From CAUZFZ01 sp963579025 (GTDB lineage: Bacteria > Planctomycetota > Planctomycetia > Planctomycetales > Planctomycetaceae): a stretch of 35,676 nucleotides of DNA. The notes beneath the pieces are model-generated. The model was given only the letters and a program-made list of their open reading frames with translations, was not told where the DNA came from and did no database searches. A program made the translations under genes and the position numbers. The DNA is taken from positions 1 to 35,676 of the forward strand of contig CAUZFZ010000113.1 of assembly GCA_963579025.1 (NCBI GenBank), given 5' to 3'. Within the stretch, counting starts at the first letter, position 1, and the number at the start of each line of letters is the position of its first letter. Below are positions 16,418-25,900 of this stretch, one piece after another.

Positions 16418-18151
16418 TCACTTGCGAAGCAGCTTCTGGAACCTGCTGAACGTTCTGGTATTGGCGATGTCATCTTTCTGCAGACCGGCGCGGCGCGCCT
16501 GGCAGATTCCGTTTTCCATTTCCGCAAAACCATGCACGCTGTGAGCGTCTGTGCTGATGACGATCGGGATGCCGTGGTCTTTCGCGGCGGCGGCGTGGAT
16601 TTCGTCCAGGTCCAGGCGGCTGCGGTGCGCGTTGATTTCCATCATCACGCCCTGATCGGCCGCAGCCTTAAAAACATCGCCATAACTGATGTCGGCTCCC
16701 GGTCGCCGGCTGATGATCCGGCCGCTGGGGTGACCGATGACGGACACGTGCGGGTTCTCAATGGCGGCGAGCAGACGCTTGTTGATCTGCTCGCGCGGCT
16801 GCTTCAGTCCGTAATGGAGTACAGCAATCACCCAGTCGGCTTCCGCGAGCACGTCGTCCGGCAAATCCATGGTGGCGTCTTCCAGAATGTCGCACTCGAT
16901 GCCGCACAGAATCTCAATTCCTGAGACCTTTCCACGAACCTTGTCGATCGCCTTCCAGTGAGCACGCAATCGGTCTGCATCGAGTCCGTTGGCCATCGTG
17001 ACTCGCTTCGAGTGATCGGTAATCGCGATGTACTGCAGTCCGCGAGCCTTCGCCGCCTCAGCCATTTCCTGAATCGATGCATTGCCATCGGTTGCCGTCG
17101 TGTGCATATGCAGATCACCGCGCATGTCGGCCAGCTCGACGAGTGTCGGTAGTCGGCCCTGTTCGGCCAATTCAAACTCGCCGCGATTTTCACGCAGTTC
17201 GGGCGGAACCCACGGCAGGCCGACAGCCTCGTAAACCTCTTCTTCGGTGCGTCCGCAGACATACTCTCCGTCACGCGTCACTGCGTACTCATTCACACTC
17301 AAACCAAGGTCGAGCGCCCGGCGTCGCACGACAATGTTGTGCTCTTTCGAACCGGTGAAGTACTGCATGGCCGCGCCGTACGATTCATCCGGCACCACGC
17401 GCAGGTCCATTTCGAGCTTTGTCTGACTATCAAACACCGGACTCAGCCGGACACGCATTTTCGTCGAGCCGGAAGCAAGCACCTTCTCGACCAGCGGGTG
17501 CTCGGACAGTGTCTTCATGGCCTCTTCAGAATCCGTCGATGTTGCCAGGACGTCGAGGTCCCCGATCGTCTCTCGCGACCGGCGAAAACTGCCGGCGACA
17601 CTGCATTGCGTGACGGAGTCCAACGCTCTCAACGATTGAAGTATCTCGTCAACGAGAGGGCGAGCGTCTGCGAGGTACACGCGATTCCCCGCCTGCTCCA
17701 CCTGTTCGAGACCTTCCAGGATGGTGGTCGCAGTTTTCTTGCCAAAGCCTTTCAGCTTCGCGACATCACCGTCCTCGGCGGCGGCCTTCAATGCGTCCAG
17801 CGTCTGCACACCTAGTTCGTTAAACAGGGCCGCGACCTTCTTCGGACCAATTCCCGGAATCCGCAGCATCTTGACGACGCCCGGCGGAACCTTCTCACGA
17901 GCATCTTCGAGCTGGGGTAACTCACCCGTTTCGACAATCACGACGATTTTGTTCGCCAGTTCTTTTCCGATCCCGGGAATCTCAGTCAGACCGGATGCCC
18001 CATTCGCAGCAAGGTCCGCGATCGATTCAGTCAGACCTTCAATCGTGCGTGACGCATTGCGGTAAGCCCGCAACCGAAAAGCGTTCGCGCCCTGAATCTC
18101 CAGCAGGTCGGCGAGTTCATCGAACAGACGGGCAATTTCGGAATTCTGCAT
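16418..18151 (-). CDS. polX: DNA polymerase X with C-terminal PHP domain
   Basis: A 577-aa repair polymerase, the usual length of bacterial PolX (about 570). Helix-hairpin-helix motifs bind DNA at about 55-65 (TEIPGIGKELA) and 97-106 (RIPGIGPKKVA), with a third near 133-140 (LKGFGKKTA). The polymerase palm has GSFRRSRETIGDLDVL with Asp198 and Asp200, plus Asp249 (LEMDLRV), so all three metal aspartates are present. The PHP domain from about 342 keeps DLHMHTTATDG (His348, His350), TDHS (Asp379-His380), GIECDI (Glu419), HYG (His446), GHPSGR (His474) and STDAHS (Asp535, His537), consistent with an active 3'-5' exonuclease/AP-processing site. It acts in base excision repair in the cytoplasm. The start at 18151 is chosen because the conserved N-terminus begins there. 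Confidence 0.95.
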   Translation of the reverse strand: MQNSEIARLFDELADLLEIQGANAFRLRAYRNASRTIEGLTESIADLAANGASGLTEIPGIGKELANKIVVIVETGELPQLEDAREKVPPGVVKMLRIPGIGPKKVAALFNELGVQTLDALKAAAEDGDVAKLKGFGKKTATTILEGLEQVEQAGNRVYLADARPLVDEILQSLRALDSVTQCSVAGSFRRSRETIGDLDVLATSTDSEEAMKTLSEHPLVEKVLASGSTKMRVRLSPVFDSQTKLEMDLRVVPDESYGAAMQYFTGSKEHNIVVRRRALDLGLSVNEYAVTRDGEYVCGRTEEEVYEAVGLPWVPPELRENRGEFELAEQGRLPTLVELADMRGDLHMHTTATDGNASIQEMAEAAKARGLQYIAITDHSKRVTMANGLDADRLRAHWKAIDKVRGKVSGIEILCGIECDILEDATMDLPDDVLAEADWVIAVLHYGLKQPREQINKRLLAAIENPHVSVIGHPSGRIISRRPGADISYGDVFKAAADQGVMMEINAHRSRLDLDEIHAAAAKDHGIPIVISTDAHSVHGFAEMENGICQARRAGLQKDDIANTRTFSRFQKLLRK

Positions 18152-18620
18152 CGCGAGGCGCCTTGGGCGGGGCGTGAATCGGCCATTAACAGTGGCCGAA
18201 GGTCGCGGCAGGATTGCCAGATGGCTCAATCTTTGCTCGATCCGATCCAGACGACATCACGACCAAATCGGGCGACCGACTGGAACGATATCGGGCGCGC
18301 TGATGGCCGGCAACAAATCACGACTCGTCCGCTCTCACCTGACCTGGGACCGATCCAGAATGAAGTGTCGTCATTCACGCTGCGAAAGTTGCGCCACTTT
18401 CGCGGTCAGACAGGCGCCCCGGACGTTCATGAATCTGTCAGTTCGAAAAACGGCAGTAGCCCGATGCGCCAGCGAGGAACGCAGAAATCTGCAGATTCCC
18501 TCGCTGACGCTACGGGCTAATGTGAGTTCTTCAACAAAGCCTGAACCAGCCTGGTGGATCAAGAGGAGACCTGACACTGCTGACACGTCATCACCACCAC
18601 CAGGCGGACTCCGACATCAA
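18152..18620. other. Intergenic region with palindromes
   Basis: Between polX and the small membrane protein gene. It holds a hairpin at 18381-18402 (GCGAAAG/CTTTCGC) and a REP-like palindrome at 18456-18524. No supported open frame was found on either strand. Confidence 0.5.
18456..18524. repeat. Imperfect REP-like palindrome
   Basis: The left arm GTAGCCCGATGCGCCAGCGA pairs with the right arm TCGCTGACGCTACGGGCTAA with 2-3 mismatches; the centre holds AATCTGCAGATT. It is of a style that I recall as dispersed in planctomycete genomes. It is non-coding. Confidence 0.65.
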
Positions 18621-18758
18621 TCAGACGGATTTGGCCAGCTCTGCTTCTGCAATTTCTTCGTCCTTCTTTTGACGTTCCACACGCACCAGCCATTGGCTGC
18701 CGAAGAACATCAGCGCAAGGAATCCAACGACGAACATGGACGCAACAAAAGCACTCAT
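18621..18758 (-). CDS. 45-aa single-pass membrane protein
   Basis: A short gene read directly from the minus strand. The ATG at 18758 is preceded by AAGGAG with 7 bases between, one of the best ribosome sites in the window. The product starts MSAFVASMFVVGFLALMFFG, one membrane helix at about 4-21, then a short basic turn (WLVRVERQKK) and an acidic helix (DEEIAEAELAKS) ending at the stop at 18621. By the positive-inside rule the tail should be cytoplasmic. Single-helix proteins of this size often modulate membrane complexes, but no family is recognised. It is not in an obvious operon; polX lies 470 bases downstream on the same strand. Confidence 0.8.
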   Translation of the reverse strand: MSAFVASMFVVGFLALMFFGSQWLVRVERQKKDEEIAEAELAKSV

Positions 18759-19154
18759 GAGTCAACTCCTTAGGTTTTTGAGGTCAAATCATGCGGCTCA
18801 CGCCACTGAAGACGGCAAAACTACTAGCTCACGTGGGGAGGTATGCCTCGCGATTTTGCGGTTCGCCCTGTGGTGAAGAACCTTTGGACTGCTCAGTTGC
18901 TACACACGATCCAATCTGCGTGACCGAACAGCGCAAGCCTGGCCCAGATTCACGAGCGGAGTCGGCATTCCGCCAACGCTGCGGCCAGCCACGCTGACTT
19001 CCCACCGTTCGGCGCGGGTCTCCCGACCCCGCCGCCACCTTGACCGCAGGTCTCCCGCTTCGATGAGTTAATCGTCAGTTGTCCAGTCGGACGGCGAGAC
19101 CTACGGTCAGATGTCTGGCGGGGTCGGAGACCCGCGCCGAACTGGCGACACGCG
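18759..19154. other. Intergenic region upstream of the small gene
   Basis: Holds the promoter of the 45-aa gene and the palindrome at 19008-19141, which reaches within 14 bases of the PhyH stop. Nothing else is supported. Confidence 0.5.
19008..19141. repeat. 134-bp palindromic element
   Basis: The arms 19008-19057 and 19093-19141 are nearly complementary over about 50 bases. The ends read TTCGGCGCGGGTCTCC and GGAGACCCGCGCCGAA, with one base inserted in the left arm after that and several mismatches inward. The loop 19058-19092 is unique. It could end the PhyH transcript or be a MITE-like element; no transposase of its own. Confidence 0.8.
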
Positions 19155-19964
19155 TTATTCCACTGGATACGGCAGGAGCAACTCCGCAGCCGACGCGGAT
19201 CGCGAGCCCGGCAGCGGGGGGTTGTCGACCGGGCGGAATGTGAAGACCACCGAGCACTTCGTCTCGGTCGTGTGGTTGCGCGACGCTGAGTGCAGTGTCC
19301 GGGCATGGAAGAACAGCACGTCTCCGGCATTCAGTTCGACGGGCACGGCTGTGCTGATCAACTCACAGTTCTCCGGCAGGTCGTCCCGCAGAAAAACCTC
19401 TTCATTGAAGCGTGATCGGTCGAGTGACATGCCGTGCGAACCAGGAATGACCCACAGTCCACCGTTCTCGGGATGCTCAGGCCCCAACGCCAGCCACAGG
19501 CTGATCAGTTCCTGACGCTCGAACGACCAGTAGCGAATGTCCTGATGCCAGCCAGTGTCGCTGCTGTGTTCCGGCTGCTTGGTCATCACGCAGTTGTGGT
19601 GCGTGAGCGGCATGGCCAACTGCGGACCCAGCAGTTGCTGCAGCCGACGAATCAGGGCCGGTCGGCAGACCCAATCGGTGAATACCATGTCCCGAGCATG
19701 TGCCTGCTTCAGTCTGCGAACTGTGCGGCCGCCTCGTGAATTGAGTGACGGTGGCGCGCCGGGGTAATTCAGGTCGGCCTCAAGTTCAAGGGGAGGAACT
19801 TCGCGCTCCAGGTGCTCCCGAGTCACATCCCGCATGCGGGTCAATATGTCCGCATCCGTGAAGTCACGAAGCACGATGAAGCCCTGCCGTTCAAACTCGT
19901 CGAGTTCAACGGGCGTGAGTCGGTCGGTCACAGGCGTTTCGAGCAGAGAGGAAGCCGTGGTCAT
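19155..19964 (-). CDS. Phytanoyl-CoA dioxygenase (PhyH) family protein
   Basis: A 269-aa non-haem Fe(II)/2-oxoglutarate-dependent oxygenase. The iron ligands can be placed as His140 and Asp142 (GWHQDIRYW) and His225 (TLHSASRN), with Arg244 (TFRPVD) as the likely 2-oxoglutarate partner. The N-terminus LTPVELDEFERQGFIVLRDF is typical. Bacterial members hydroxylate small metabolites; the substrate is unknown. It follows the SDR gene on the same strand. The start at 19964 (42 bases after the SDR stop) fits the family; a GTG at 20012 that overlaps the SDR stop codon would add 16 residues by translational coupling. The two enzymes may share a pathway. Confidence 0.92.
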   Translation of the reverse strand: MTTASSLLETPVTDRLTPVELDEFERQGFIVLRDFTDADILTRMRDVTREHLEREVPPLELEADLNYPGAPPSLNSRGGRTVRRLKQAHARDMVFTDWVCRPALIRRLQQLLGPQLAMPLTHHNCVMTKQPEHSSDTGWHQDIRYWSFERQELISLWLALGPEHPENGGLWVIPGSHGMSLDRSRFNEEVFLRDDLPENCELISTAVPVELNAGDVLFFHARTLHSASRNHTTETKCSVVFTFRPVDNPPLPGSRSASAAELLLPYPVE

Positions 19965-20005
19965 TGATGTCAGTGCGTTCCAGAGGTTGTGGACTTCCGC
20001 AGCGG

Positions 20006-20788
20006 CTACCACAGAGTGTATCCGCCATCAATCACGATCGCCGCTCCGGTGACGTATCGAGCTGCATCGCTGGCAAGATAGACCGACAGTGGTCCGAGGT
20101 CCTCGGGCTGACCGAAATCGCCCATCGGGATCTGCGATTTGAACGACTCGATCACGTCCGGGTGATCTTCCGCCCAGCGGACATTAGGTTCGGTCATAAA
20201 TCCGCCTGGGCAGATGGCATTCACCGTGACTCCTCGGGGAGCCCAGTCGGTCGCCGTGGCCCGGGTAAACTGAATGACTGCGGCCTTTGACGTCTCATAA
20301 CTGCGACCGCCAATGCCTCGGTTGGCGACCATGCCGGAAATCGAGGCCACATTGATGACGCGGCCACCATTGCCAGCTGCGAGCATGGCACCGCCGATCA
20401 GTTTTGTGCATAGAAACGTGCTGTTGAGATTCAGATCCATAATCTGCTGCCAGGTCTCCAGAGGCATCTCCTCTGTCGGGATGTTGACCCGGCGACCGCC
20501 GACGTTGTTCACCAGAATGTCGATGGGACCGTGCTCGTCCAGAGCGAGTCGACAGGCGCGTTCGCAATCGGCCAGATCACCGATGTCAGCTTGAATTGGC
20601 ACGGCTTCGCGGCCGAGTTGACGAATGTCAGACGCCGTCTGTTCCAGACTGGCCACATCTCGTCCCGTGAGGATGACGTCCGCTCCGGCATCAGCGATCG
20701 CCAGAGCCATCTCACGTCCCAGACCACGACTGCCTCCGGTGATGAAAAGCCGACGACCGTCGAGACGAAATCGATCGAGAACACTCAT
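20006..20788 (-). CDS. SDR-family NAD(P)-dependent oxidoreductase
   Basis: A 260-aa classical short-chain dehydrogenase. The cofactor loop is TGGSRGLG (17-24), followed by NNVG (94-97) and the catalytic Ser151, Tyr164 and Lys168 (YETSKAA). ICPGGFMTEP and the C-terminal YVTGAAIVIDGGYTLW are family features. The overall pattern is like gluconate 5-dehydrogenase and related sugar or polyol dehydrogenases, but the substrate cannot be assigned. The ATG at 20788 has only a weak ribosome site. It is the first gene of a probable pair with the PhyH-like enzyme. Confidence 0.92.
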   Translation of the reverse strand: MSVLDRFRLDGRRLFITGGSRGLGREMALAIADAGADVILTGRDVASLEQTASDIRQLGREAVPIQADIGDLADCERACRLALDEHGPIDILVNNVGGRRVNIPTEEMPLETWQQIMDLNLNSTFLCTKLIGGAMLAAGNGGRVINVASISGMVANRGIGGRSYETSKAAVIQFTRATATDWAPRGVTVNAICPGGFMTEPNVRWAEDHPDVIESFKSQIPMGDFGQPEDLGPLSVYLASDAARYVTGAAIVIDGGYTLW

Positions 20789-20867
20789 GGTGGTAAGAGT
20801 CCAGGGCTAAGGGACAAGAGGCAGAAACGGACGACTATTCAGTGCTGTGTCAAACCAGCTCATTAGG

Positions 20868-20931
20868 GTAGCCGAATTCGCCAGAATTTGGTCTCCCCGG
20901 GGCCGGCCAAAGTCTTGCGACTTCGGCTAAC
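20868..20931. repeat. REP-like palindrome between divergent genes
   Basis: GTAGCCGAATTCGCCAGAAT and the complement of TTGCGACTTCGGCTAAC form arms with about 6 mismatches over 24 bases. The centre is GC-rich (TCCCCGGGGCCGGCC). It lies between the SDR gene and the propeller gene. Confidence 0.6.
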
Positions 20932-21014
20932 GGCACAGGCGGGACTTTCGGCCGCGTTCAGCTAATAATCCTGCTGAATTGCGTGAGGCCACCTTCCATC
21001 CCCGGAGCCCGTCG

Positions 21015-22427
21015 ATGACTCGCCTGATCTCCACTGTTTTGATTGCAGTCAGTGTCATGACCGCCCCGACGCTGACGCGTGCGGCCGGGCCGGCATATTT
21101 CCGAGCTGATTCAGGTGTTGCATCTGATGGTGCTGCCTTGCCACACGATCTGTCCGGCACTCCGCGTTGGAAGAAATCGCTCGATCCGGGTCAGTCCACT
21201 CCATGCGTCTTCGGTGATTCGATCTATGTGACCACATTCGATGCCGAATCCAGCGAACTCGCGACTGTTGCACTGGATCGATCAACTGGCGATGTCCGCT
21301 GGAAGCAGATTGCCCCGACCAAAGAAATCGAAACCCATCACCCGACAGGCAGTCCGGCGGTGTCATCCGTCGCGTGCGATGGAAAGCGTGTCTTTTCCTT
21401 CTTCGGTAGTTTCGGCCTGTTGTGCTACAGCCTGGACGGCAAACTCCTGTGGTCAAAGCCGATGGGACCATTTCAGGACGAATTCGGTGCGAGCAGCTCA
21501 CCGGTGTTGATTGACGGCAAAGTCATTCTGAATCAGGACCACGACGTCAACAATTTCATCATGGCCGTTGACGCGGCTGATGGGAAAACCGTCTGGCGGA
21601 CCCCGCGTGAAGGCACTCGCAGCTACTCCACACCAGTCATCTGGAACGTCGACGGCAAGCCACAGATCGTCGTTGCCGGCTCTCTTCGTCTGACAGCATA
21701 CAATCCGCAGGATGGGTCGCCGATCTGGTGGGTCGACGGGCTGTCGCGCATTGTCGATACGACTCCGGCGATCGAGGGCGACATGTTGTTTGCGGCGACG
21801 TGGACACCCGGCGGCGATCAGACGAAACGCATCGCAATGGGCGCGTTTGCCGACGCGCTGGAACAGTTCGACAAAAATGGCGATAAGCAGGTGGGAAAGG
21901 ACGAACTCACTCCGGGAGCGGTCCTGACCCGGTTCTTCCGTATCGACTTGAACCAGAATCAGAAGCTCGACGAGAAAGAGTGGAACGGTCACGCACGTGT
22001 CTTTGATCTCGCTCAGAATGTGGCCATGGCCGTTAAAGCCGGCGGACGCGGTGACGTGACGAAAACGCATGTCAAGTGGCTGCAGCGACGATACCTGCCG
22101 ACGGTCCCAAGTCCGCTCGCCTTTCAGGGCGTCGTGTACATGGTCAAGAGCGGTGGAATCCTCACATCCCTCGACGCGAAGTCCGGTGAGTTGCTGCACC
22201 AGGGACGACTGGAAGGACGCGGCAATTACTATGCATCACCCGTCGCGGGCGACGGCGTCCTGTATTCCGCGAGCGAGGGTGGAGTGGTCACCGTCGTGAA
22301 GGCCGGTGGAGAGCTGGAAGTCGTCTCATCGCACGACTTCGGTGAACGCATCATGGCGACACCCGTCGCGGTTGATGGCCAACTGTTTGTACGGACGGAT
22401 AATGCCATTTACTGCTTTGAGCGGTAG
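21015..22427 (+). CDS. Exported PQQ-like beta-propeller protein with EF-hands
   Basis: A 470-aa protein. Residues 1-22 are a signal peptide (MTRLISTVLIAVSVMTAPTL). Blades of a PQQ-binding-like (YVTN/WD-like) propeller cover most of the rest, with repeats such as LDRSTGDVRWKQ, VDAADGKTVWRT, YNPQDGSPIWWV and LDAKSGELLHQG. Two EF-hand-like loops are inserted at about 285-298 (DKNGDKQVGKDE) and 310-323 (DLNQNQKLDEKE). This combination is common in planctomycetes and suggests a periplasmic binding or assembly protein rather than a quinoprotein enzyme, since no PQQ ligands are evident. CGGAG lies about 8 bases before the ATG. It is a single gene, divergent from the SDR pair. Confidence 0.9.
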   Translation: MTRLISTVLIAVSVMTAPTLTRAAGPAYFRADSGVASDGAALPHDLSGTPRWKKSLDPGQSTPCVFGDSIYVTTFDAESSELATVALDRSTGDVRWKQIAPTKEIETHHPTGSPAVSSVACDGKRVFSFFGSFGLLCYSLDGKLLWSKPMGPFQDEFGASSSPVLIDGKVILNQDHDVNNFIMAVDAADGKTVWRTPREGTRSYSTPVIWNVDGKPQIVVAGSLRLTAYNPQDGSPIWWVDGLSRIVDTTPAIEGDMLFAATWTPGGDQTKRIAMGAFADALEQFDKNGDKQVGKDELTPGAVLTRFFRIDLNQNQKLDEKEWNGHARVFDLAQNVAMAVKAGGRGDVTKTHVKWLQRRYLPTVPSPLAFQGVVYMVKSGGILTSLDAKSGELLHQGRLEGRGNYYASPVAGDGVLYSASEGGVVTVVKAGGELEVVSSHDFGERIMATPVAVDGQLFVRTDNAIYCFER

Positions 22428-22699
22428 TTGAGCGTCATGATTTCCAGGGTAGGTATGACCCCGGTCGGCTTCTTTAATCTGCCGCCGGCTCTTAGGCCGG
22501 TGGCAATCCGGCGTCGGCGGGCAGTCCGCTAAAAAACTCGCAGGCCGGCAACAAGGAGCGATAGCGACGATGTTCCGGCAGGCTAGTTCACGGAGATTAC
22601 TGACTTGCCGGAACTGCGCCTTGCTTGTTCCGGGCTACCGGTTCGGGCACCGGCCTTAGATTCTTCAGTCGGCAGTCATGCGCGCCGTGCGCGCGCATC

Positions 22700-22758
22700 G
22701 TAGGATGGGCACTCCTGCCCGTCCGTCATTCCGGGACGGGCAAGAGTGCCCATCCTAC
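22700..22758. repeat. REP-like palindrome
   Basis: Arms of 25 bases with one mismatch, beginning GTAGGATGGGCACTCCTG and ending AGTGCCCATCCTAC, with a TCATTCC centre. I recall similar palindromes as frequent in planctomycete intergenic DNA. Confidence 0.8.
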
Positions 22759-22866
22759 TTTTGGTTGCGGCTACGCCGCTTCGGGACAATTCTTTAGTAG
22801 CCGGTGGCAATCCGGCGTCGACCGTAGCGAGCGACAGTGGGGAAAGTACACGCAAGTCGCAACTGT

Positions 22867-22908
22867 CAAAAAAGAAACGCCAGAGCACGGAAGTTCCGTA
22901 CTCTGGCG
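22867..22908 (-). terminator. Rho-independent terminator of the giant gene
   Basis: On the minus strand CGCCAGAGTACGGAA and TTCCGTGCTCTGGCG form a stem with one mismatch, followed by TTTCTTTTTT. It starts 83 bases past the stop codon of the giant gene. Confidence 0.93.
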
Positions 22909-22990
22909 ATCGGTGGTTACCGGTTCTCAATCAATGTCTGGTGCTCGGTCGTCTTACACCAAACTGGACTGCACGATTTGTGACCGGAAG

Positions 22991-25900
22991 TTACGGAGCC
23001 TGCAGGCGAGGAGCGGCGATTGTCAGTCCGCCACCCGTGATCGAGGCACCCAGGTCGACGTTCAGCCCTCCAAGTCCGATCGCGTTCCCACTCAGGATGT
23101 CCAGAATCACGGTCGCGGAGGAGCCGGTTGTCGCCTCAGCCGCACTGTTCTCTGTGACCGCAGTCACGACCAGCTCGGCGACTCCGTCACTGTTGTTATC
23201 GATCGAGCTGACCTCAATCGGAAGTGTCACGCCTGCACCAAACGGGGTGAACTGCGGAACCACGGTTGCCGGCAGCAGCCCACGTTCGATGATGCCGTCG
23301 GAGTTGTCATCGAAGATGCGAGCTTCCGAACCGCTACTGAGTGGGGCTCCCACAAGGAGTTCCAGGTCGCCGTCCGAGTCCGTATCACCGGCCGACACCG
23401 TGACGCCGTCCCGATGAGTTCGGTCGAACGCGAAGAAGCTGTCAACTACAGCCGCGTCCGGGCCATTGAAGACCTTGACGTGTGGACCACCTGAGTTGGC
23501 GGCACCGGTAATGATGTCGGCCACACCGTCCCCGGTGATGTCGCCGGCTGCCACGGTCACTCCACCGGCATAGGCCAGGTCGTAGGCGTAGAAGCTATGC
23601 AACACTGACGGGAAGAACTGAGTCGAACCGCTGAAGACCTTGACGTGCGGCCCGGCTCCGAAATCGGCACCGGTAATGATGTCATCGAACCCGTCATTGT
23701 CGACGTCACCCACAGCAACGTGGACACCACCGGTAAACGACAGGTCGTAGGCGTAGAAACTCTGCAGCAGGCTTCCGTCTGTACCACTGAAGACTTTGAC
23801 GTGTGGTCCGGCACCCGGGCCTGCCGCGGCGACGATATCCGTGATGCCATCACCGTTGACGTCACCGATCGCCGTCCGAACGCCGCCTGTGTGTATGGCG
23901 CCCTCGGTGTTCGTGAACGAGTCGATCGTTTCGAGCGTCGCCCCGGTCGTCGGATCGATGACCTGCAGGTTCGGAAGGTTACCCTCAGAAACACCCGCCA
24001 GGACCTGTCGCGTAAACGCATCCAGATTCGTGAATTCAATCTGCGTTACACCATTCTCAGCGACGATCGTGCCGTTGGCCTCGTCCACCGACCCGGCTGC
24101 CTGGAACATCAGGCGATCGCCCGGCGTGCCAGTATCCGAACCACCGTCGACGACGATCGGCATGACGATTGTCGGCACGATGTCGAAGAAGTCGTCACCG
24201 TCGCCGCCAGTCAACTCGATCTCCTCCACGTCAGTCGACCGCAATCCGTCGACCTGGATGTCGTCGTCGCCACCCAGTCCGTTGACTTCCAGACGTTCAA
24301 CTTCGTCGATGTCCAGTTCAAACGCTCCCAGCCCGGCTCCCTGATTCGGCCGAGAAATACTCACGCGGTCCGTGAAGTCATCCGGGCCTGGGTTAACGAC
24401 ATCACTGATTCGACCGATGGTCAGTTCATCGCCCAGGCCGTCATTGGCGTTGACTCTCTGCGTGTCAAAGCCGGAACCGCCTCTGACCGGTTCCGTCGCG
24501 TCACCGTTGTTCCAGATAAACAGGTCGTCGCCGTCTTCACCCAGCAGAGTGTCAAGACTTCCACCACCCGTCAGCGTGTCATCTCCCGAACCGCCATCAA
24601 GCAGATCGGACATGCTTCCGCCCGTCAGTGAGTCGTCTCCGCCCTCACCATTGAGCGTCACAGGTTCGTTGGCCAGGTTAGCGTCCAGCGTGTCGTTGCC
24701 GTCGCCACCATTGATCACAGTCGTGTCCAGCGAAGTGCCGCTGACGTCGTTTGTGAAGGTGACCGTATCATTCATGGCACCAGCGTTGACTTCCAGATTC
24801 TCAACAGTGTCGACGTCCAGCGTGAACACACCGGGAGTCGTCCGAGTGATGTCCAGCCGTGTGCCGGCACCGGCGCCGTCGGCGTCACTGATGTTGAGGT
24901 TGTCTGCAGCTCCATCGAGGTTCACCTGCAGCGAGTCGTTGTCGGCGTTGCCGTCGATCATGTCGCTGCCGTCCGTGTTGTTCCAGATGAAGAAATCGTC
25001 ACCGTCACCACCAGACATGGTGTCCGGCCCACCGTTACCGTCGATGGTGTCGTTGCCGCCACCACCATTGAGCACGTTGGCATTGCCATCGCCAGTGAGT
25101 GTGTCAGCGGCCGAGCCACCCGTCGCATTTTCAATATTGCTGACCGAGCCAGTAATACTGGTGGCCGTTCCCGCTTCCAGATCGACGTTCACGGCACTGG
25201 TAAAGGCTGAGTAGTCCAGCAGGTCGGTGTCGGCACCGCCATCAACGTTGCCCTGGATGATCCCACCTTCCTGGAAGATGATCTCATCGTCTCCGGCACT
25301 GCCGTCGACATTGCCACTCAAGTCCCCGGCAGCACTGATCGTGATGTCATCAGCTCCGGCACCACCGTCGAGGCTGCCGATGCCCGTGAATCCACCGGTG
25401 ATGTTGTCCGCCGTACCTGAATCGTTGCCCGTGACGTTCAGCACATTGTCTGCACTGTTTTCGGTCAGCGAGTTCGACCCCGCTCCACCATCTAGAATTC
25501 CGGATAGCGAAGCACCGTCCGCAAACACGAAGTCGTCAGCCTCGGAACCACCAGTGACGTTGCCGATGCTGGTGAAGGAAGCCACTCCGGTTGCGTCACC
25601 TGCGTCAACTCCGGCCGAGTTACCGGCATCCGGGGCCGTGATGTTGGTAGCGTTGTCGAAGTTGTCCAGGTTCAAACTGTCCGTCCCGGCTCCACCGTCG
25701 ATCGATCCAGTGTTTCGTCCACCGTTAAGAGTAAAGGTGTCTTCACCACCCAGACCTTGCAGGATCGAGAAGTCGGTGAATGCAGCACCGGCAACAGTTC
25801 CGTCGTCCTCTCCAGTAATATCAAACGTGTCTGCACCGGACGTTGCCTGCAGAATGTCATTGGTGGCATCGCCCGTGAACGATTCAATGCTGGTGAAGCC

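Larger units (their letters stand above)
22428..22990. other. Intergenic mosaic of repeats
   Basis: Between the convergent propeller and giant genes. It contains a direct repeat of 20 bases (22497-22516 and 22801-22820, CCGGTGGCAATCCGGCGTCG), an inverted pair GTTCCGGCA/TGCCGGAAC (22572-22580, 22606-22614), the palindrome at 22700-22758 and the terminator at 22867-22908. No gene is supported. Confidence 0.65.

Noticed and set aside
18559..18765. 68-codon minus-strand frame over the small membrane gene
   Set aside because: Cys/Arg-rich and without a matching ribosome site; the 45-aa frame shifted by one uses the perfect AAGGAG.
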